Origin: Agrobacterium vaccinii | Lineage (GTDB): Bacteria > Pseudomonadota > Alphaproteobacteria > Rhizobiales > Rhizobiaceae | Assembly (NCBI RefSeq): GCF_021310995.1 | Contig: NZ_CP054151.1 | Coordinates: forward strand, 186,001-250,000 | Direction: 5' to 3' | Length of the DNA stretch: 64,000 nt | Part shown: one piece after another, positions 10,263 to 19,218 of the stretch | Layout: each line of letters opens with the position of its first letter | How positions within the stretch are numbered: position 1 is the first letter of the stretch | The notes under the pieces: generated by a model | What the model was told of the DNA's origin: nothing | Databases searched by the model: none | Seen by the model: the letters and a program-made list of their open reading frames with translations, nothing else | Made by a program: the position numbers and the translations under genes

Positions 10263-10352
10263 GGAGGAAGTCGCCGTTCTCTTATCGGATTAACTGTGCA
10301 TCTTTATATAAGGAGTGAGAAACAGACGAGCGCCTGACGTTCCCTCAGAGAT

Positions 10353-10850
10353 TTATTTTGCGCGGGCGGCACGGCAGTGAAGCAGCGCTTTTATGATGTG
10401 CTTTTCCACCATGTTTCTGGAAATGCCAAGCTTGGCAGCAATGTCTCCATTCGACAATCCGTGAATGCGGCTCAGCACGAAAACCTCCTGGCAACGTTTC
10501 GGCAAGGTTTCGATTTCGCGCGTCATGACAGCAAGGTGTTGGCGTGCTGCAACAATTTGCTCCTGATCCGGCCTGTCACAGGCAACCGCAAGCCCATCCT
10601 CCAGAGAAACCAAGAAAGGACGTTCCCGAGACTGTCGAATAATGGTCAATCTCGCGACGGATTTCGCAATCTGAAAAAGATATGCCCTCGGATTCTCTAT
10701 CAAAGTCGTTTGTGAAACCTGCAAGACTCGCAGAGCGGTTTCCTGCATCGCATCCGCTGCGTCTTCGCGATCTCGAAGGCGATGACGGAAGAACCGGATC
10801 AAACGACCCTCTTCTTCCGTGGCCAGGAGGTGCAACAATGATCGGCTCAT
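10353..10850 (-). CDS. FecI-family ECF RNA polymerase sigma factor
   Basis: 165-residue extracytoplasmic-function sigma factor. Region 2 (about 8-75) shows RFFRHRLRDREDAADAMQET and NPRAYLFQIAKSVA. Region 4 (about 103-158) shows LPKRCQEVFVLSRIHGLSNG followed by the HTH helix GISRNMVEKHI, matching FecI-type sigmas. It should direct transcription of the downstream TonB receptor when FecR is activated. It is first in the fecI-fecR-receptor-MFS series. No Fur or Irr box could be identified with confidence, although a large inverted repeat lies upstream at 10902-10957. Confidence 0.93.
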   Translation of the reverse strand: MSRSLLHLLATEEEGRLIRFFRHRLRDREDAADAMQETALRVLQVSQTTLIENPRAYLFQIAKSVARLTIIRQSRERPFLVSLEDGLAVACDRPDQEQIVAARQHLAVMTREIETLPKRCQEVFVLSRIHGLSNGDIAAKLGISRNMVEKHIIKALLHCRAARAK

Positions 10851-10901
10851 AGGCGGACTTAACTCAGCAGCTTTGGTCGCCTAACACAGCTGACTGTTTT
10901 G

Positions 10902-10957
10902 GTGTTAAACGCTCTAATACATGAATATAACAATCATCTTTATAGAGCATTTAACAC
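10902..10957. repeat. 15-bp inverted repeat with 26-bp spacer between amidase and fecI-like genes
   Basis: GTGTTAAACGCTCTA at 10902-10916 is repeated inverted at 10943-10957 (TAGAGCATTTAACAC), 14 of 15 positions pairing. The AT-rich 26-base spacer gives a long hairpin. It sits just after the amidase stop codon and about 50 bases before the sigma factor start, both genes reading leftward. It could terminate the amidase operon, be a pair of regulator half-sites controlling fecI, or be a small repeat element. Confidence 0.65.
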
Positions 10958-10962
10958 TGAGG

Positions 10963-12393
10963 CTAGCCCAAAAAAGTTTCAGGCGCGCAGACATCGGCAG
11001 CTTGTTCGTAAGCCAGAGCAAATTGCAGAAGTTGCAGATCGGTACGCGGTTTGCCAATGATTTGAATGCCGTTGGGTAAGCCATTTGAACCAAATCCGGC
11101 TGGCATCGCAGCCACAGGCAACCCGGCCATGCTGGGTCCGATGACCACTTCCATCCACCGGTGATAGGTGTCCATCTGACGACCAGCGATCTGATCTGGC
11201 CACGTCTTATGGACATCGAACGGAAAGACTTGAGCGGAAGGCATCACGAGATAGTCGTATCGCTCGAAAAGCGTGCAAACAAACTTGTACCAATCGCTAC
11301 GGACAACGGAAGCGTTAAAAACTTCAGCCGCTTTCTGAGTGAGGCTGAGTTCGATTTCCCAGGTGGCCTGGACATTGAGGAGCGGGCGTTTCTCAGGATC
11401 GTTGTAGAGTGGAAGCAGGCTGTTACCGGCGTTGAAGGCGCGGAGCGTTATCCATGAAAGCCAGAGCGCATTCATATCGAACTGCGGAACGATCTCCTCA
11501 ATCTCGCAACCCATAACAGCGAAGACATTCAGCGCCTTTCGGTCGACATCGAGAACGCCTTCTTCGAATGGCAGATAACCGCCGAAATCCCCGAGCCAGG
11601 CGACTTTCGTTCCCGAGTGATCTGCTTTTGGCAGAAGTTCCAGTTCCTCATTCGCCAGTGATTGTGGATCCCGTATGTCGTATCCGGCCTGTATAGCCAG
11701 CAGTAGCGCGGCATCCTGTACATTTCGGGCCATCGGGCCTGCGGTGGCTAGTTGTCGCATGAACATTTCGTTGCCCTTGCCCGAGGGCACGCGTCCGAAG
11801 CTTGGGCGAAAGCCGACGACGTTGTTGAAGGCTGCGGGGTTTCTCAGCGAACCCATCATGTCGCTGCCATCAGCTACTGGCAACAAGCGAGCGGCGACAG
11901 CGACCGCCGCACCGCCACTGGAGCCACCCGCGCTACGCTCTCTGTCGAAGGGATTACGTGTGGCGCCAAATACCGAATTCGTCGTGTGTGAGCCAAGCCC
12001 CATTTCAGGCGTGTTGGTCTTGCCGATGATGATGGCACCGGCGGCACGAATACGCTCGACGTGAATGTCGTCCGTCTGGCCGACGAAATTTTCGAAGAGT
12101 TTCGAACCCCAGGTACAGGGCAGACCTTTCGCTTCGGACAAATCCTTGATGGCTATCGGGAAACCATGCATCCATCCACGCGAATGGCCATCCGCCAACT
12201 CCCGATCGCATGTCCGGGCATCATCGAGAATACTGGCCCGGTCACGCAGGCTAACGATGGCGTTCAGTGTGGGGTTTACGCGGTCTATGCGGTCGAGATA
12301 GGCTTCCATTACCGAAACGCAGGAGACGCTGCGTGCGTGAATGGAGCGCGACAATTCCGCCGCTGTCAGTCTGGTAATATCCTGCACTTGCAT
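10963..12393 (-). CDS. Amidase-signature (AS) family amidase
   Basis: Hydrolase of carboxamides or related C-N bonds, 476 residues, cytoplasmic. The Ser-cisSer-Lys triad can be placed at K83 (AIKDLSE), S158 (AGGSSGGAAVA) and S182 (DGSDMMGSLR). The last motif departs from the common DTGGSIR, with methionines replacing Thr-Gly, which may alter substrate preference. The C-terminal part has LPNGIQIIGKPRTDLQLLQFA, usual for the family. It is the last gene of a leftward operon with the peptide-type ABC transporter and an M20 amidohydrolase, 43 bp downstream of the latter, so it probably acts on an imported amide or peptide-like compound. Confidence 0.92.
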   Translation of the reverse strand: MQVQDITRLTAAELSRSIHARSVSCVSVMEAYLDRIDRVNPTLNAIVSLRDRASILDDARTCDRELADGHSRGWMHGFPIAIKDLSEAKGLPCTWGSKLFENFVGQTDDIHVERIRAAGAIIIGKTNTPEMGLGSHTTNSVFGATRNPFDRERSAGGSSGGAAVAVAARLLPVADGSDMMGSLRNPAAFNNVVGFRPSFGRVPSGKGNEMFMRQLATAGPMARNVQDAALLLAIQAGYDIRDPQSLANEELELLPKADHSGTKVAWLGDFGGYLPFEEGVLDVDRKALNVFAVMGCEIEEIVPQFDMNALWLSWITLRAFNAGNSLLPLYNDPEKRPLLNVQATWEIELSLTQKAAEVFNASVVRSDWYKFVCTLFERYDYLVMPSAQVFPFDVHKTWPDQIAGRQMDTYHRWMEVVIGPSMAGLPVAAMPAGFGSNGLPNGIQIIGKPRTDLQLLQFALAYEQAADVCAPETFLG

Positions 12394-12436
12394 TCTTCCC
12401 GTGAATCAATGGAGTATAGCGAACAGGCGGGCAGCA

Positions 12437-13597
12437 TCAGGCCGCCAGCCGCCGTTCAACGATGCGGGCAAGCAGACTTGCGCCCACGGGCAGGATACCG
12501 TCATCGAGCACGAAGCCGGGATTATGGACCGGAATATTTCCGGCATGGCCAACAGTGCAATAGACACCCGGCACCTTGTGCAGCATGTCGGCGAAGTCTT
12601 CGCTGCCCATGACCGGTTGGGTCTTTGTATAGACCATCGCGTCGCCAACGATGTCGCGGGCGGCTTCGGCAAAACCTTCCACCAGATCCTCGGTGTTGAA
12701 CAGGACGTCGAAGACATTGCGGATATCGACGTCAATCTCCACGTCGAAAGAGGCCGCAAGGCCAGCCGCGATCGACTTCATGCGCTGGCGGATCATCTCA
12801 TTGACCTCGCGATCCAGGAAACGCACCGTGCCGGACACTGTCGCCTCCTGAGGAATGACATTGTAGGCGCTGCCGGAATGGATTTGCGTTACGGACAGCA
12901 CAGCACTTTTCAGCGGGCTGACATTGCGGCTGACGACAGACTGTAACGCCTGAACCAGAGCGGTTGCGACAATGATCGGGTCTTTGGAGACTTCAGGCAT
13001 CGCGCCGTGGCTGCCGCGCCCGTTGATGCGGATATCGAAGAAATCGGCACCGGCCATGCTGGTGCCCGGCTTGATGCCAATGCGGTACGGCTCGTCATAG
13101 GGCGAATTGTGCAGACCATAGATTTCATCGCAGGGAAAACGGTCGAACAGGCCATCGGCCAGCATCGCGCGCGCACCGCCACACCCTTCTTCACCCGGCT
13201 GGAAAATGAACACTGCCGTTCCCGCAAAGTCACGCGTCTCGGCCAGATAACGGGCGGCACCCAGCAGCATGGTCGTGTGGCCATCATGACCGCAGCCATG
13301 AAAGCGGTTGGGAATTTTCGAGGCGTAACCGAGATTGGTATGCTCCTCCATCGGCAGCGCATCCATATCTGCGCGCAGACCAATGGTTTTGCCTTCTCCA
13401 CGGTTGCCTTTCAGCACACCGACAACACCGGTCTTGCCGATGCCGCGATGAACTTCGATGCCATAGCTCGCCAGCTTTTCAGCAACGATGCCGGAGGTCC
13501 GCACTTCTTCAAAGCCGATTTCCGGGTATTCGTGAATATCACGGCGGATGGCAGTCAGTTCGTCCTTGTAGGCTTCGATCTTCTCGATAACGGGCAT
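12437..13597 (-). CDS. M20-family amidohydrolase (hippurate hydrolase/N-acyl amino acid hydrolase type)
   Basis: Metal-dependent amidohydrolase, 386 residues, releasing an amino acid from an N-acyl or N-aryl amide. M20D motifs: RRDIHEYPEIGFEE (about 16-29), GLRADMDALPMEEHT (metal-bridging D), FHGCGHDGHTTMLLG (metal His), and FQPGEEGCGGARAM (catalytic Glu pair), then GSHGAMP in the dimerisation domain. A start 132 bases upstream is open but would run to within 90 bases of the ABC ATPase stop region; 13597 has a good AAGGA site and matches homologue starts (MPVIEKIEAYK). It is 43 bp downstream of the ABC ATPase gene, suggesting that its substrate enters by that importer. Confidence 0.92.
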   Translation of the reverse strand: MPVIEKIEAYKDELTAIRRDIHEYPEIGFEEVRTSGIVAEKLASYGIEVHRGIGKTGVVGVLKGNRGEGKTIGLRADMDALPMEEHTNLGYASKIPNRFHGCGHDGHTTMLLGAARYLAETRDFAGTAVFIFQPGEEGCGGARAMLADGLFDRFPCDEIYGLHNSPYDEPYRIGIKPGTSMAGADFFDIRINGRGSHGAMPEVSKDPIIVATALVQALQSVVSRNVSPLKSAVLSVTQIHSGSAYNVIPQEATVSGTVRFLDREVNEMIRQRMKSIAAGLAASFDVEIDVDIRNVFDVLFNTEDLVEGFAEAARDIVGDAMVYTKTQPVMGSEDFADMLHKVPGVYCTVGHAGNIPVHNPGFVLDDGILPVGASLLARIVERRLAA

Positions 13598-13640
13598 GGG
13601 GATATCCTTGCAGTAAGATGGAATGACGTGGTGGAAATCT

Positions 13641-15332
13641 TTAAACGAAGGCGGGACCAGTGGCTGCGGGGGCTTCCATGTCCAGCTGGCGAAAATTTGC
13701 GAAGTCCCAATGACGCCCAGGCGCGGCATCGATCAACTGGCGTGTATAGACGTCTGTCGGTTTGGTCAGAACATCATAACCGGTGGAATATTCAACGATT
13801 CTGCCACGCTGCATGACGATGACATCATCGCAAATCTGGGCTGCTACCCTCAGATCGTGGGTGATGAACAGAATGGCGATGCCAAGTTTTTCCTGAAGTT
13901 CGGCCAGCAGATCGAGCACCTGTGCCTGCACCGAGACATCCAGCGCAGAAACAGCCTCGTCGGCCACCAGCACTTTCGGTTTCATGGCAATGGCGCGGGC
14001 AATGGCAATGCGTTGCCGCTGACCACCGGAGAACTGGTGTGGATAACGGCTGATTGCATCTTCTGGCAGACCGACGAGGCCAAGCAATTCCTTGGCTTCC
14101 GCCCAGGCGACAGCATGCGTCTTCCCATAATTGACTGGCCCCTCGACAATGCTTTCGCCCACCGTTACGCGCGGATTAAGCGAGCGATAGGGGTCCTGAA
14201 AGATCATCTGGATGTGCTGGCGATGCGGACGCAATGCACGGCGTGAGAAATCGGCTATTTCGTTGCCGGACACGCGAATGCTGCCAGACGTCGGATCGAT
14301 CAGCCGCATGATGCAGCGTGCGACGGTGGATTTTCCCGAACCGCTTTCACCGACGATCCCCAATGTGCGCCCGCGCTTGAGGGTGAAGGAGACTTTATCT
14401 GCAGCCTTGGTGCCCTCGATGCTTTTTCCGAACAGGCTGCTTTTCGTATAAACCTTGTCCATCTCGGATACGGAGAGGACGATTTCCTGACTATCGACCG
14501 GACGCGGGGCGCGCGGCACAAGACTGGGAACGGCGGAAAGAAGAGTGCGAGTATAGTCTTTCTCGGGTGACGTAAGGATTTTGTCGATCGGCGCATGTTC
14601 TACCAGCTTGCCATGGTGCATGACGTAAACAGTGTCGGCAATTTCGGCCACGACACCCATATCATGGGTGATGAACAGGACCGCAGTTCCCTGCTTTTCC
14701 TGAAGCTCGTCGATCAGCTTGAGGATTTGCTTCTGGGTCGTGACATCGAGCGCCGTTGTCGGTTCATCGGCAATCAAAAGCTTGGGCTTGAGGATCAACG
14801 CCATGGCGATCATGATGCGCTGACGCTGGCCACCGGAAAGCTGGTGCGGATAGGAATTATAGATCCGCTGCACATCTGGCAGATGCACATGCTCCATCAT
14901 CGCCAGAACCTGCTCGCGCTGTTCGCGCTTGCCAAGTTTAGTGTGCTCCTGAAGCACTTCGCATATCTGACGACCAACGGACAGCACCGGATTGAGTGCC
15001 GTCATCGGCTCCTGAAAGATCATTGCGATCTGGCTCGAGCGTAAGGACCGCATACGCGCACCATCGGCCTTCAACAGGTCTTCGCCTTCGAACAGGATTT
15101 CGCCGCCCTTCGGCTCTAGAGATTGACGCGGCAGAAGACCCATAGTGGCGAGCGATGTCACGGACTTTCCAGAACCGCTCTCACCCACGAGGCACACCGT
15201 CTCACCAGCGTGGATGGTCAGCGATATGCCGTCCAGCACTGGCCTCGTGGTATCATCGCCGGTCAAGCCGACAACCAGATTTCGGATGGACAGAATCTCG
15301 GCCGCATCATCTTTCATCGCCGTCACCGTCAT
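13641..15332 (-). CDS. Peptide-type ABC transporter ATPase with two fused ATP-binding domains
   Basis: 563 residues holding two complete nucleotide-binding domains, equivalent to DppD plus DppF in one chain (as in GsiA/YejF). Each half has Walker A GESGSGKS, an ABC signature (LSGGQRQR and FSGGQRQR) and Walker B (LLIADEP, VLVADEA), with the oligopeptide/dipeptide C-terminal signature (PHRQHIQMIFQDPYRSLNPR in the second half). Its start overlaps the stop of the DppC-type permease gene (ATGA). Powers import by the adjacent permeases and binding protein. Confidence 0.95.
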   Translation of the reverse strand: MTVTAMKDDAAEILSIRNLVVGLTGDDTTRPVLDGISLTIHAGETVCLVGESGSGKSVTSLATMGLLPRQSLEPKGGEILFEGEDLLKADGARMRSLRSSQIAMIFQEPMTALNPVLSVGRQICEVLQEHTKLGKREQREQVLAMMEHVHLPDVQRIYNSYPHQLSGGQRQRIMIAMALILKPKLLIADEPTTALDVTTQKQILKLIDELQEKQGTAVLFITHDMGVVAEIADTVYVMHHGKLVEHAPIDKILTSPEKDYTRTLLSAVPSLVPRAPRPVDSQEIVLSVSEMDKVYTKSSLFGKSIEGTKAADKVSFTLKRGRTLGIVGESGSGKSTVARCIMRLIDPTSGSIRVSGNEIADFSRRALRPHRQHIQMIFQDPYRSLNPRVTVGESIVEGPVNYGKTHAVAWAEAKELLGLVGLPEDAISRYPHQFSGGQRQRIAIARAIAMKPKVLVADEAVSALDVSVQAQVLDLLAELQEKLGIAILFITHDLRVAAQICDDVIVMQRGRIVEYSTGYDVLTKPTDVYTRQLIDAAPGRHWDFANFRQLDMEAPAATGPAFV

Positions 15333-16219
15333 TTCGCGGCCTCCCTTTTCTTCATGCGGGGATCAAGCAGGTCACGCGCCGTATCTCCGAGCAGATTGAT
15401 CGATAGGATGCAGAGTGACAGGAGGAGGCCCGGCCAGAAGATCAAAGTCGGATTGATCTGGAAGTAAGCCCGCCCCTCGGCCATGATGTTTCCCCAGGTA
15501 GGAATTTCGGTGGAAACACCGGCACCGAGGAAGGACAGGATTGCTTCCGTCAGGATGGCCGAGGCACAGACATATGTACCCTGGACGATGAGTGGTGCCA
15601 GAGTGTTGGGCATCAGATGACGCCAGAGAATTTTCGTCAGGCTGGAGCCAACGGCAATCGCCGCCTCTACATAGGGCTCCTCACGCGCCGACAACACCAC
15701 GGATCGTACGAGCCGCACGACACGCGGGATTTCCGGGATGGTGATCGCGAACATCACGGTCCAGATGCTGGCACCGGTCAGAGACACGACCGCGATGGCC
15801 AGCAGCAGGCTCGGAATGGCCATCAGTGCGTCCATGATGCGCATGACGATGGCATCCATAAAGCGAAAGAAACCCGACACCAAACCGATCGCGAGACCGA
15901 TACCGATCGATATGATGGCTGCGCCCGCGCCGATGAGCAACGAGATGCGCGCGCCGTACAGAACACGTGACAGCAGATCGCGACCATAAGCATCGGTTCC
16001 GAGAGGGTAGATATCGCTTGCCGGTTTCAGACGGGCGGACGGTGTCATTGTCATCGGATCGTGCGGGGCGAGAAGCGGCGCGAAGATGGCCATCAGAATT
16101 GTAATGACGAGAATGATACAGGCGATAACCGGAATGACGCCGATCTTTGATTTCGACTGTCCCGAGGTTTTGGTGAACGGCAGACGAAGCGCTGCCCCGA
16201 AAGGACGTGAAGCAGCCAT
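15329..16219 (-). CDS. Peptide-type ABC transporter permease (DppC/GsiD type)
   Basis: 296-residue inner-membrane permease of the BPD_transp_1 family. The N-terminal OppC/DppC domain (about 20-70: FAPLLAPHDPMTMTPSARLK then PLGTDAYGRDLLSRVLYGAR) precedes about five transmembrane helices and the EAA loop (EEPYVEAAIAVGSSLTKILW). It overlaps the ATPase gene by 4 bases and abuts the DppB-type gene (stop and start share base 16219), so the genes are co-translated. Confidence 0.94.
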   Translation of the reverse strand: MAASRPFGAALRLPFTKTSGQSKSKIGVIPVIACIILVITILMAIFAPLLAPHDPMTMTPSARLKPASDIYPLGTDAYGRDLLSRVLYGARISLLIGAGAAIISIGIGLAIGLVSGFFRFMDAIVMRIMDALMAIPSLLLAIAVVSLTGASIWTVMFAITIPEIPRVVRLVRSVVLSAREEPYVEAAIAVGSSLTKILWRHLMPNTLAPLIVQGTYVCASAILTEAILSFLGAGVSTEIPTWGNIMAEGRAYFQINPTLIFWPGLLLSLCILSINLLGDTARDLLDPRMKKREAAK

Positions 16220-17160
16220 CAGTAACGAATCCTTGGGTCAAAGAGCGAATAGGAAAGGTCGATCAGTAGGTTGAGGAGGACATAGATACCGCTGGTCAGC
16301 AGGATCATGCCCTGAATGACGGGATAGTCCCGCGCCAGAATGGCATCGACCGTCAGGCGACCAATACCGGGAATGTTGAAGACGCTTTCAGTGACGACCA
16401 CGCCGGAGATCAAAAGGGCAAAACCTGTGCCGATGATGGTGAGGACAGGCACGGCGGCGTTACGCAAGGCGTGACGAAACAAAACGATGTTTTCGCGAAG
16501 CCCCTTGGCGCGGGCGGTGCGGATATAGTCCTCGCCCAGCACATCCAGCATCGAAGCGCGGGTCATGCGGGCGATCAGGGCAACATATATCGACGACAAT
16601 GTCAGAGACGGCAGAATAGCACGATCAAGAAACGGGCCGATGCCCCTGGTTATGCTGCGGAAACCCTGAACTGGAAACCACTTCAGATCGATGGCGAAAA
16701 ACTGGATGAGGATGTAACCGATAACGAAGACCGGAACCGAAAAACCGACGACGGATATCGACATGACCGCATAGTCGATCCAGCTACCATGACGCCATGC
16801 GGCCAGAACACCAAGCGGGACAGCGATTAGGATGGACAGAGTGATGGTCAACAGCGCGATGCTGATAGTTGGCTCTATGTGTTTGGCGATCATGCCTGTG
16901 ACGGGGGTATTGGAAATCAGAGACGTTCCGAGATCACCCTGGAGGAGCAGCATGATCCACGAGAAAAACTGCACGAGAAGCGGCTTATCGAGCCCCAGTG
17001 AAGCTCTGATCTTTTCAAGCTGTTCGGGCGTCGCCATATCGCCCGCGATAATGGCGGCCGGGTCCCCCGGGGTCAGTCTCAACAGCAGGAAAACGAAAAC
17101 GGCAACAGTCACCATCACAGGGATGGCAGACAATACACGTCGTAAGGTGTAGGCCAGCAT
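16219..17160 (-). CDS. Peptide-type ABC transporter permease (DppB/GsiC type)
   Basis: 313-residue permease with the DppB N-terminus (MLAYTLRRVLSAIPVMVTVA), the LTPGDPAAIIAGDMATPEQL segment near residue 40 and the EAA-type loop LGEDYIRTARAKGLRE (about 190-205), then NIPGIGRLTVDAILARDYPV, characteristic of this family. The frame is open a further 189 bases upstream, but 17160 follows CAAGGAG and starts with the first helix. It is 91 bp downstream of the binding-protein gene. Confidence 0.94.
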   Translation of the reverse strand: MLAYTLRRVLSAIPVMVTVAVFVFLLLRLTPGDPAAIIAGDMATPEQLEKIRASLGLDKPLLVQFFSWIMLLLQGDLGTSLISNTPVTGMIAKHIEPTISIALLTITLSILIAVPLGVLAAWRHGSWIDYAVMSISVVGFSVPVFVIGYILIQFFAIDLKWFPVQGFRSITRGIGPFLDRAILPSLTLSSIYVALIARMTRASMLDVLGEDYIRTARAKGLRENIVLFRHALRNAAVPVLTIIGTGFALLISGVVVTESVFNIPGIGRLTVDAILARDYPVIQGMILLTSGIYVLLNLLIDLSYSLFDPRIRY

Positions 17161-17251
17161 AGGCGCTCCTTGCATGTCCGGTCTGGTTTGGACTGCCCGG
17201 CGACGATGCCGCCGAACAGAAGAACGATCGGTCAATCTGAAAGCCTGAAGG

Positions 17252-18859
17252 CTATTCCTTCTTCTCGATGTTCCAGAAAACCGGCACCGGTGCTTCCACG
17301 AAACCGGAAAGCTCGTTGCGCCACACCGATGGCAGCTTGTACTGGCCAAGCGGAATGTAGTTCACGGTCTCCATGGAATGCGCCTGGATATCTCCGGCAA
17401 TTTTCTTCTGCTCTTCCGGTGTTGCTGCCGAAACGTAAGCCGCGCGCAACTCTTCGAGCTTGGCGTCTTCGGGCCACCCGAAGAAACCGTTTTTCCCACG
17501 ACCGTTGAGCATGGGATTGTTCAGCGGCGTCATGACTTCCGGAACAATCCAGTTGGTGAAAAACATGTTCCAGCCACCTTCGGACGGAGGCTTCTGCGAC
17601 GCACGCCGGGTGACAACGGTCTGCCAATCCATGGCCTGCAAATCGACATTGAAACCGGCAGCACGCAAAGCCGCTGCTACAACGACGGGCTGTGCCTTGA
17701 CCGTTACGACATCCGTCGGATGCAGGATCACGACGGGGGTGCCGTCATACCCGGATTCCTTGAGCAACGCCTTCGCGCCCTCGACATCACCTTTGCCAAT
17801 GAGCGTCTCGGCACCGGTCTCGCTGGCAAGCGGCGTACCGCAGCCCATCATCGCGCCGCAAACAGAGTAATAGTCTGGATTTCCAATCAGGGCATCCAAG
17901 ACGTCCTTCTGGTTCATAGCCATCATTGCGGCCTTGCGGATTTTCGGATTGTCGAATGGCGGATACAGGAAATTCATGCGACCCATGGTTTGCGAACCAA
18001 GTTTGGCAAGCAGTTGGACGGTCAATTCGTCATTACCCTGCACCAGCGGCAACAAGTCGACCGATGGAGATTCGACGTAATCGACCTCCCCCGACTGGAC
18101 GGCATTCAACGCCGTCTGCGCATCCGGCATGGACACCCACTCTACCCGGTCCACCTTGACGACCTTGCCACCAGAAAGCCAATCCGGTGGCTCCGAGCGG
18201 GGCACATAGTCCTCAAACTTGTCGTAAACCGCCTTTACACCCGGCTGATACTCCGCCTCGACGAATTTGAACGGTCCTGAACCGACATATTCGGTTATGG
18301 CTTTATCTGCGGGGGTTTCGGCGATGCGTTTCGGCATCATGAAAGGAACCACCGAGGACGGTTTTGCCAGCACATCCAGCACAAACGGAAATGGCTCCTT
18401 CAATGTCAGCGTGATCGTCTTTGCATCCGTAGCGACAAGGCTTGCAGTTTTGTCGAACATGACCTGACCGGAGGTGTCGCGGGTTCCCCAGCGCTTCAGC
18501 GACGCGACACAATCTTCTGCCGTCACCGGTGTACCGTCGTGCCATTTCAGTCCGTCACGCAATGTAAATGTGTAGGTCAGCTTGTCATCGGAAATAGCGT
18601 ACTCCGCCATCTGCGGCTTTGGCGTGAACTTCGAATCCAGCGACAGCAGAGTGTCATAGACCATGTATCCATGGTTACGAACGATATGGGCGGTGGTAAT
18701 AATTGGATCGAGAATACGAATACCGGAATGCGGAACCGCGATCACCGTTTGGGCCTGCGCTTGGGTTGCGAGGCCACTGACGCAGAAAGACAATGCAAGC
18801 AGCGACGCCGCGACATGCCGTTTGAAACCGTTATTTCTTTTGGATTTTAAAGCGTACAT
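17252..18859 (-). CDS. Peptide-type ABC transporter periplasmic binding protein (SBP family 5)
   Basis: 535-residue solute-binding protein with a signal peptide (cleavage near ATQAQAQ-TVI). Family-5 motifs include LTYTFTLRDGLKWHDGTPVTAEDCVASLKR-type text (about residues 92-121, only partly quoted here) and the GSGPFKF segment. The frame is open 141 bases upstream; 18859 has AAAGGGG before it and starts just ahead of the signal sequence. First gene of the SBP-permease-permease-ATPase-M20-amidase operon, divergent from the tandem IclR gene. The linked amidohydrolases suggest a peptide, N-acyl amino acid or other amide as ligand rather than nickel or haem. Confidence 0.94.
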   Translation of the reverse strand: MYALKSKRNNGFKRHVAASLLALSFCVSGLATQAQAQTVIAVPHSGIRILDPIITTAHIVRNHGYMVYDTLLSLDSKFTPKPQMAEYAISDDKLTYTFTLRDGLKWHDGTPVTAEDCVASLKRWGTRDTSGQVMFDKTASLVATDAKTITLTLKEPFPFVLDVLAKPSSVVPFMMPKRIAETPADKAITEYVGSGPFKFVEAEYQPGVKAVYDKFEDYVPRSEPPDWLSGGKVVKVDRVEWVSMPDAQTALNAVQSGEVDYVESPSVDLLPLVQGNDELTVQLLAKLGSQTMGRMNFLYPPFDNPKIRKAAMMAMNQKDVLDALIGNPDYYSVCGAMMGCGTPLASETGAETLIGKGDVEGAKALLKESGYDGTPVVILHPTDVVTVKAQPVVVAAALRAAGFNVDLQAMDWQTVVTRRASQKPPSEGGWNMFFTNWIVPEVMTPLNNPMLNGRGKNGFFGWPEDAKLEELRAAYVSAATPEEQKKIAGDIQAHSMETVNYIPLGQYKLPSVWRNELSGFVEAPVPVFWNIEKKE

Positions 18860-19218
18860 TCTTGTTAGTTCCCCTTTATTCGACATCTGAAAATGAGGCG
18901 CAAGAAACCAGGGCCACGACGCATGCGCCGGAGCCGGAAAATGATTTCTTCCAGAATGATGCGCTGATACCGCGACACATCGCGACCAGCTGTACGACAT
19001 CGTGAAACGTCAGAACCCATGTCGAACATGTGTTCATCTGAGGTCATGACATGCCCGCCATTACGGGCAGTTTCCACAAATTTAAGGTCGTGATTTTCCT
19101 GTCATATGAAGCACGCGTTCCCCTTATTGTTTTACCGCAATGCGATTGCTATTATTGATGAACGATTATATGGTGTGTGAAAAGCTTGTCAACGCCGCAC
19201 AGGACATGAAAGACCATA
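18860..19218. promoter_or_regulatory. Divergent promoter region between the ABC-amidohydrolase operon and the IclR gene
   Basis: A 359-bp non-coding stretch. A GCAAT-GCG-ATTGC inverted repeat (19137-19149) lies 70 bases before the iclR-like start and could be a regulator site. A small GCCCG/CGGGC hairpin lies near 19051-19066. No small gene or RNA was recognised. The assignment of an operator is a guess from symmetry alone. Confidence 0.35.

Noticed and set aside
13007..13816. Plus-strand open frame of 269 codons inside the M20 gene region
   Set aside because: It lies opposite the M20 and ABC ATPase genes, both with complete motifs, and has no recognisable motif of its own.
19051..19066. GCCCG/CGGGC hairpin in the iclR divergent region
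   Set aside because: Short stem in a promoter region without a T-run; not enough for a terminator or riboswitch.
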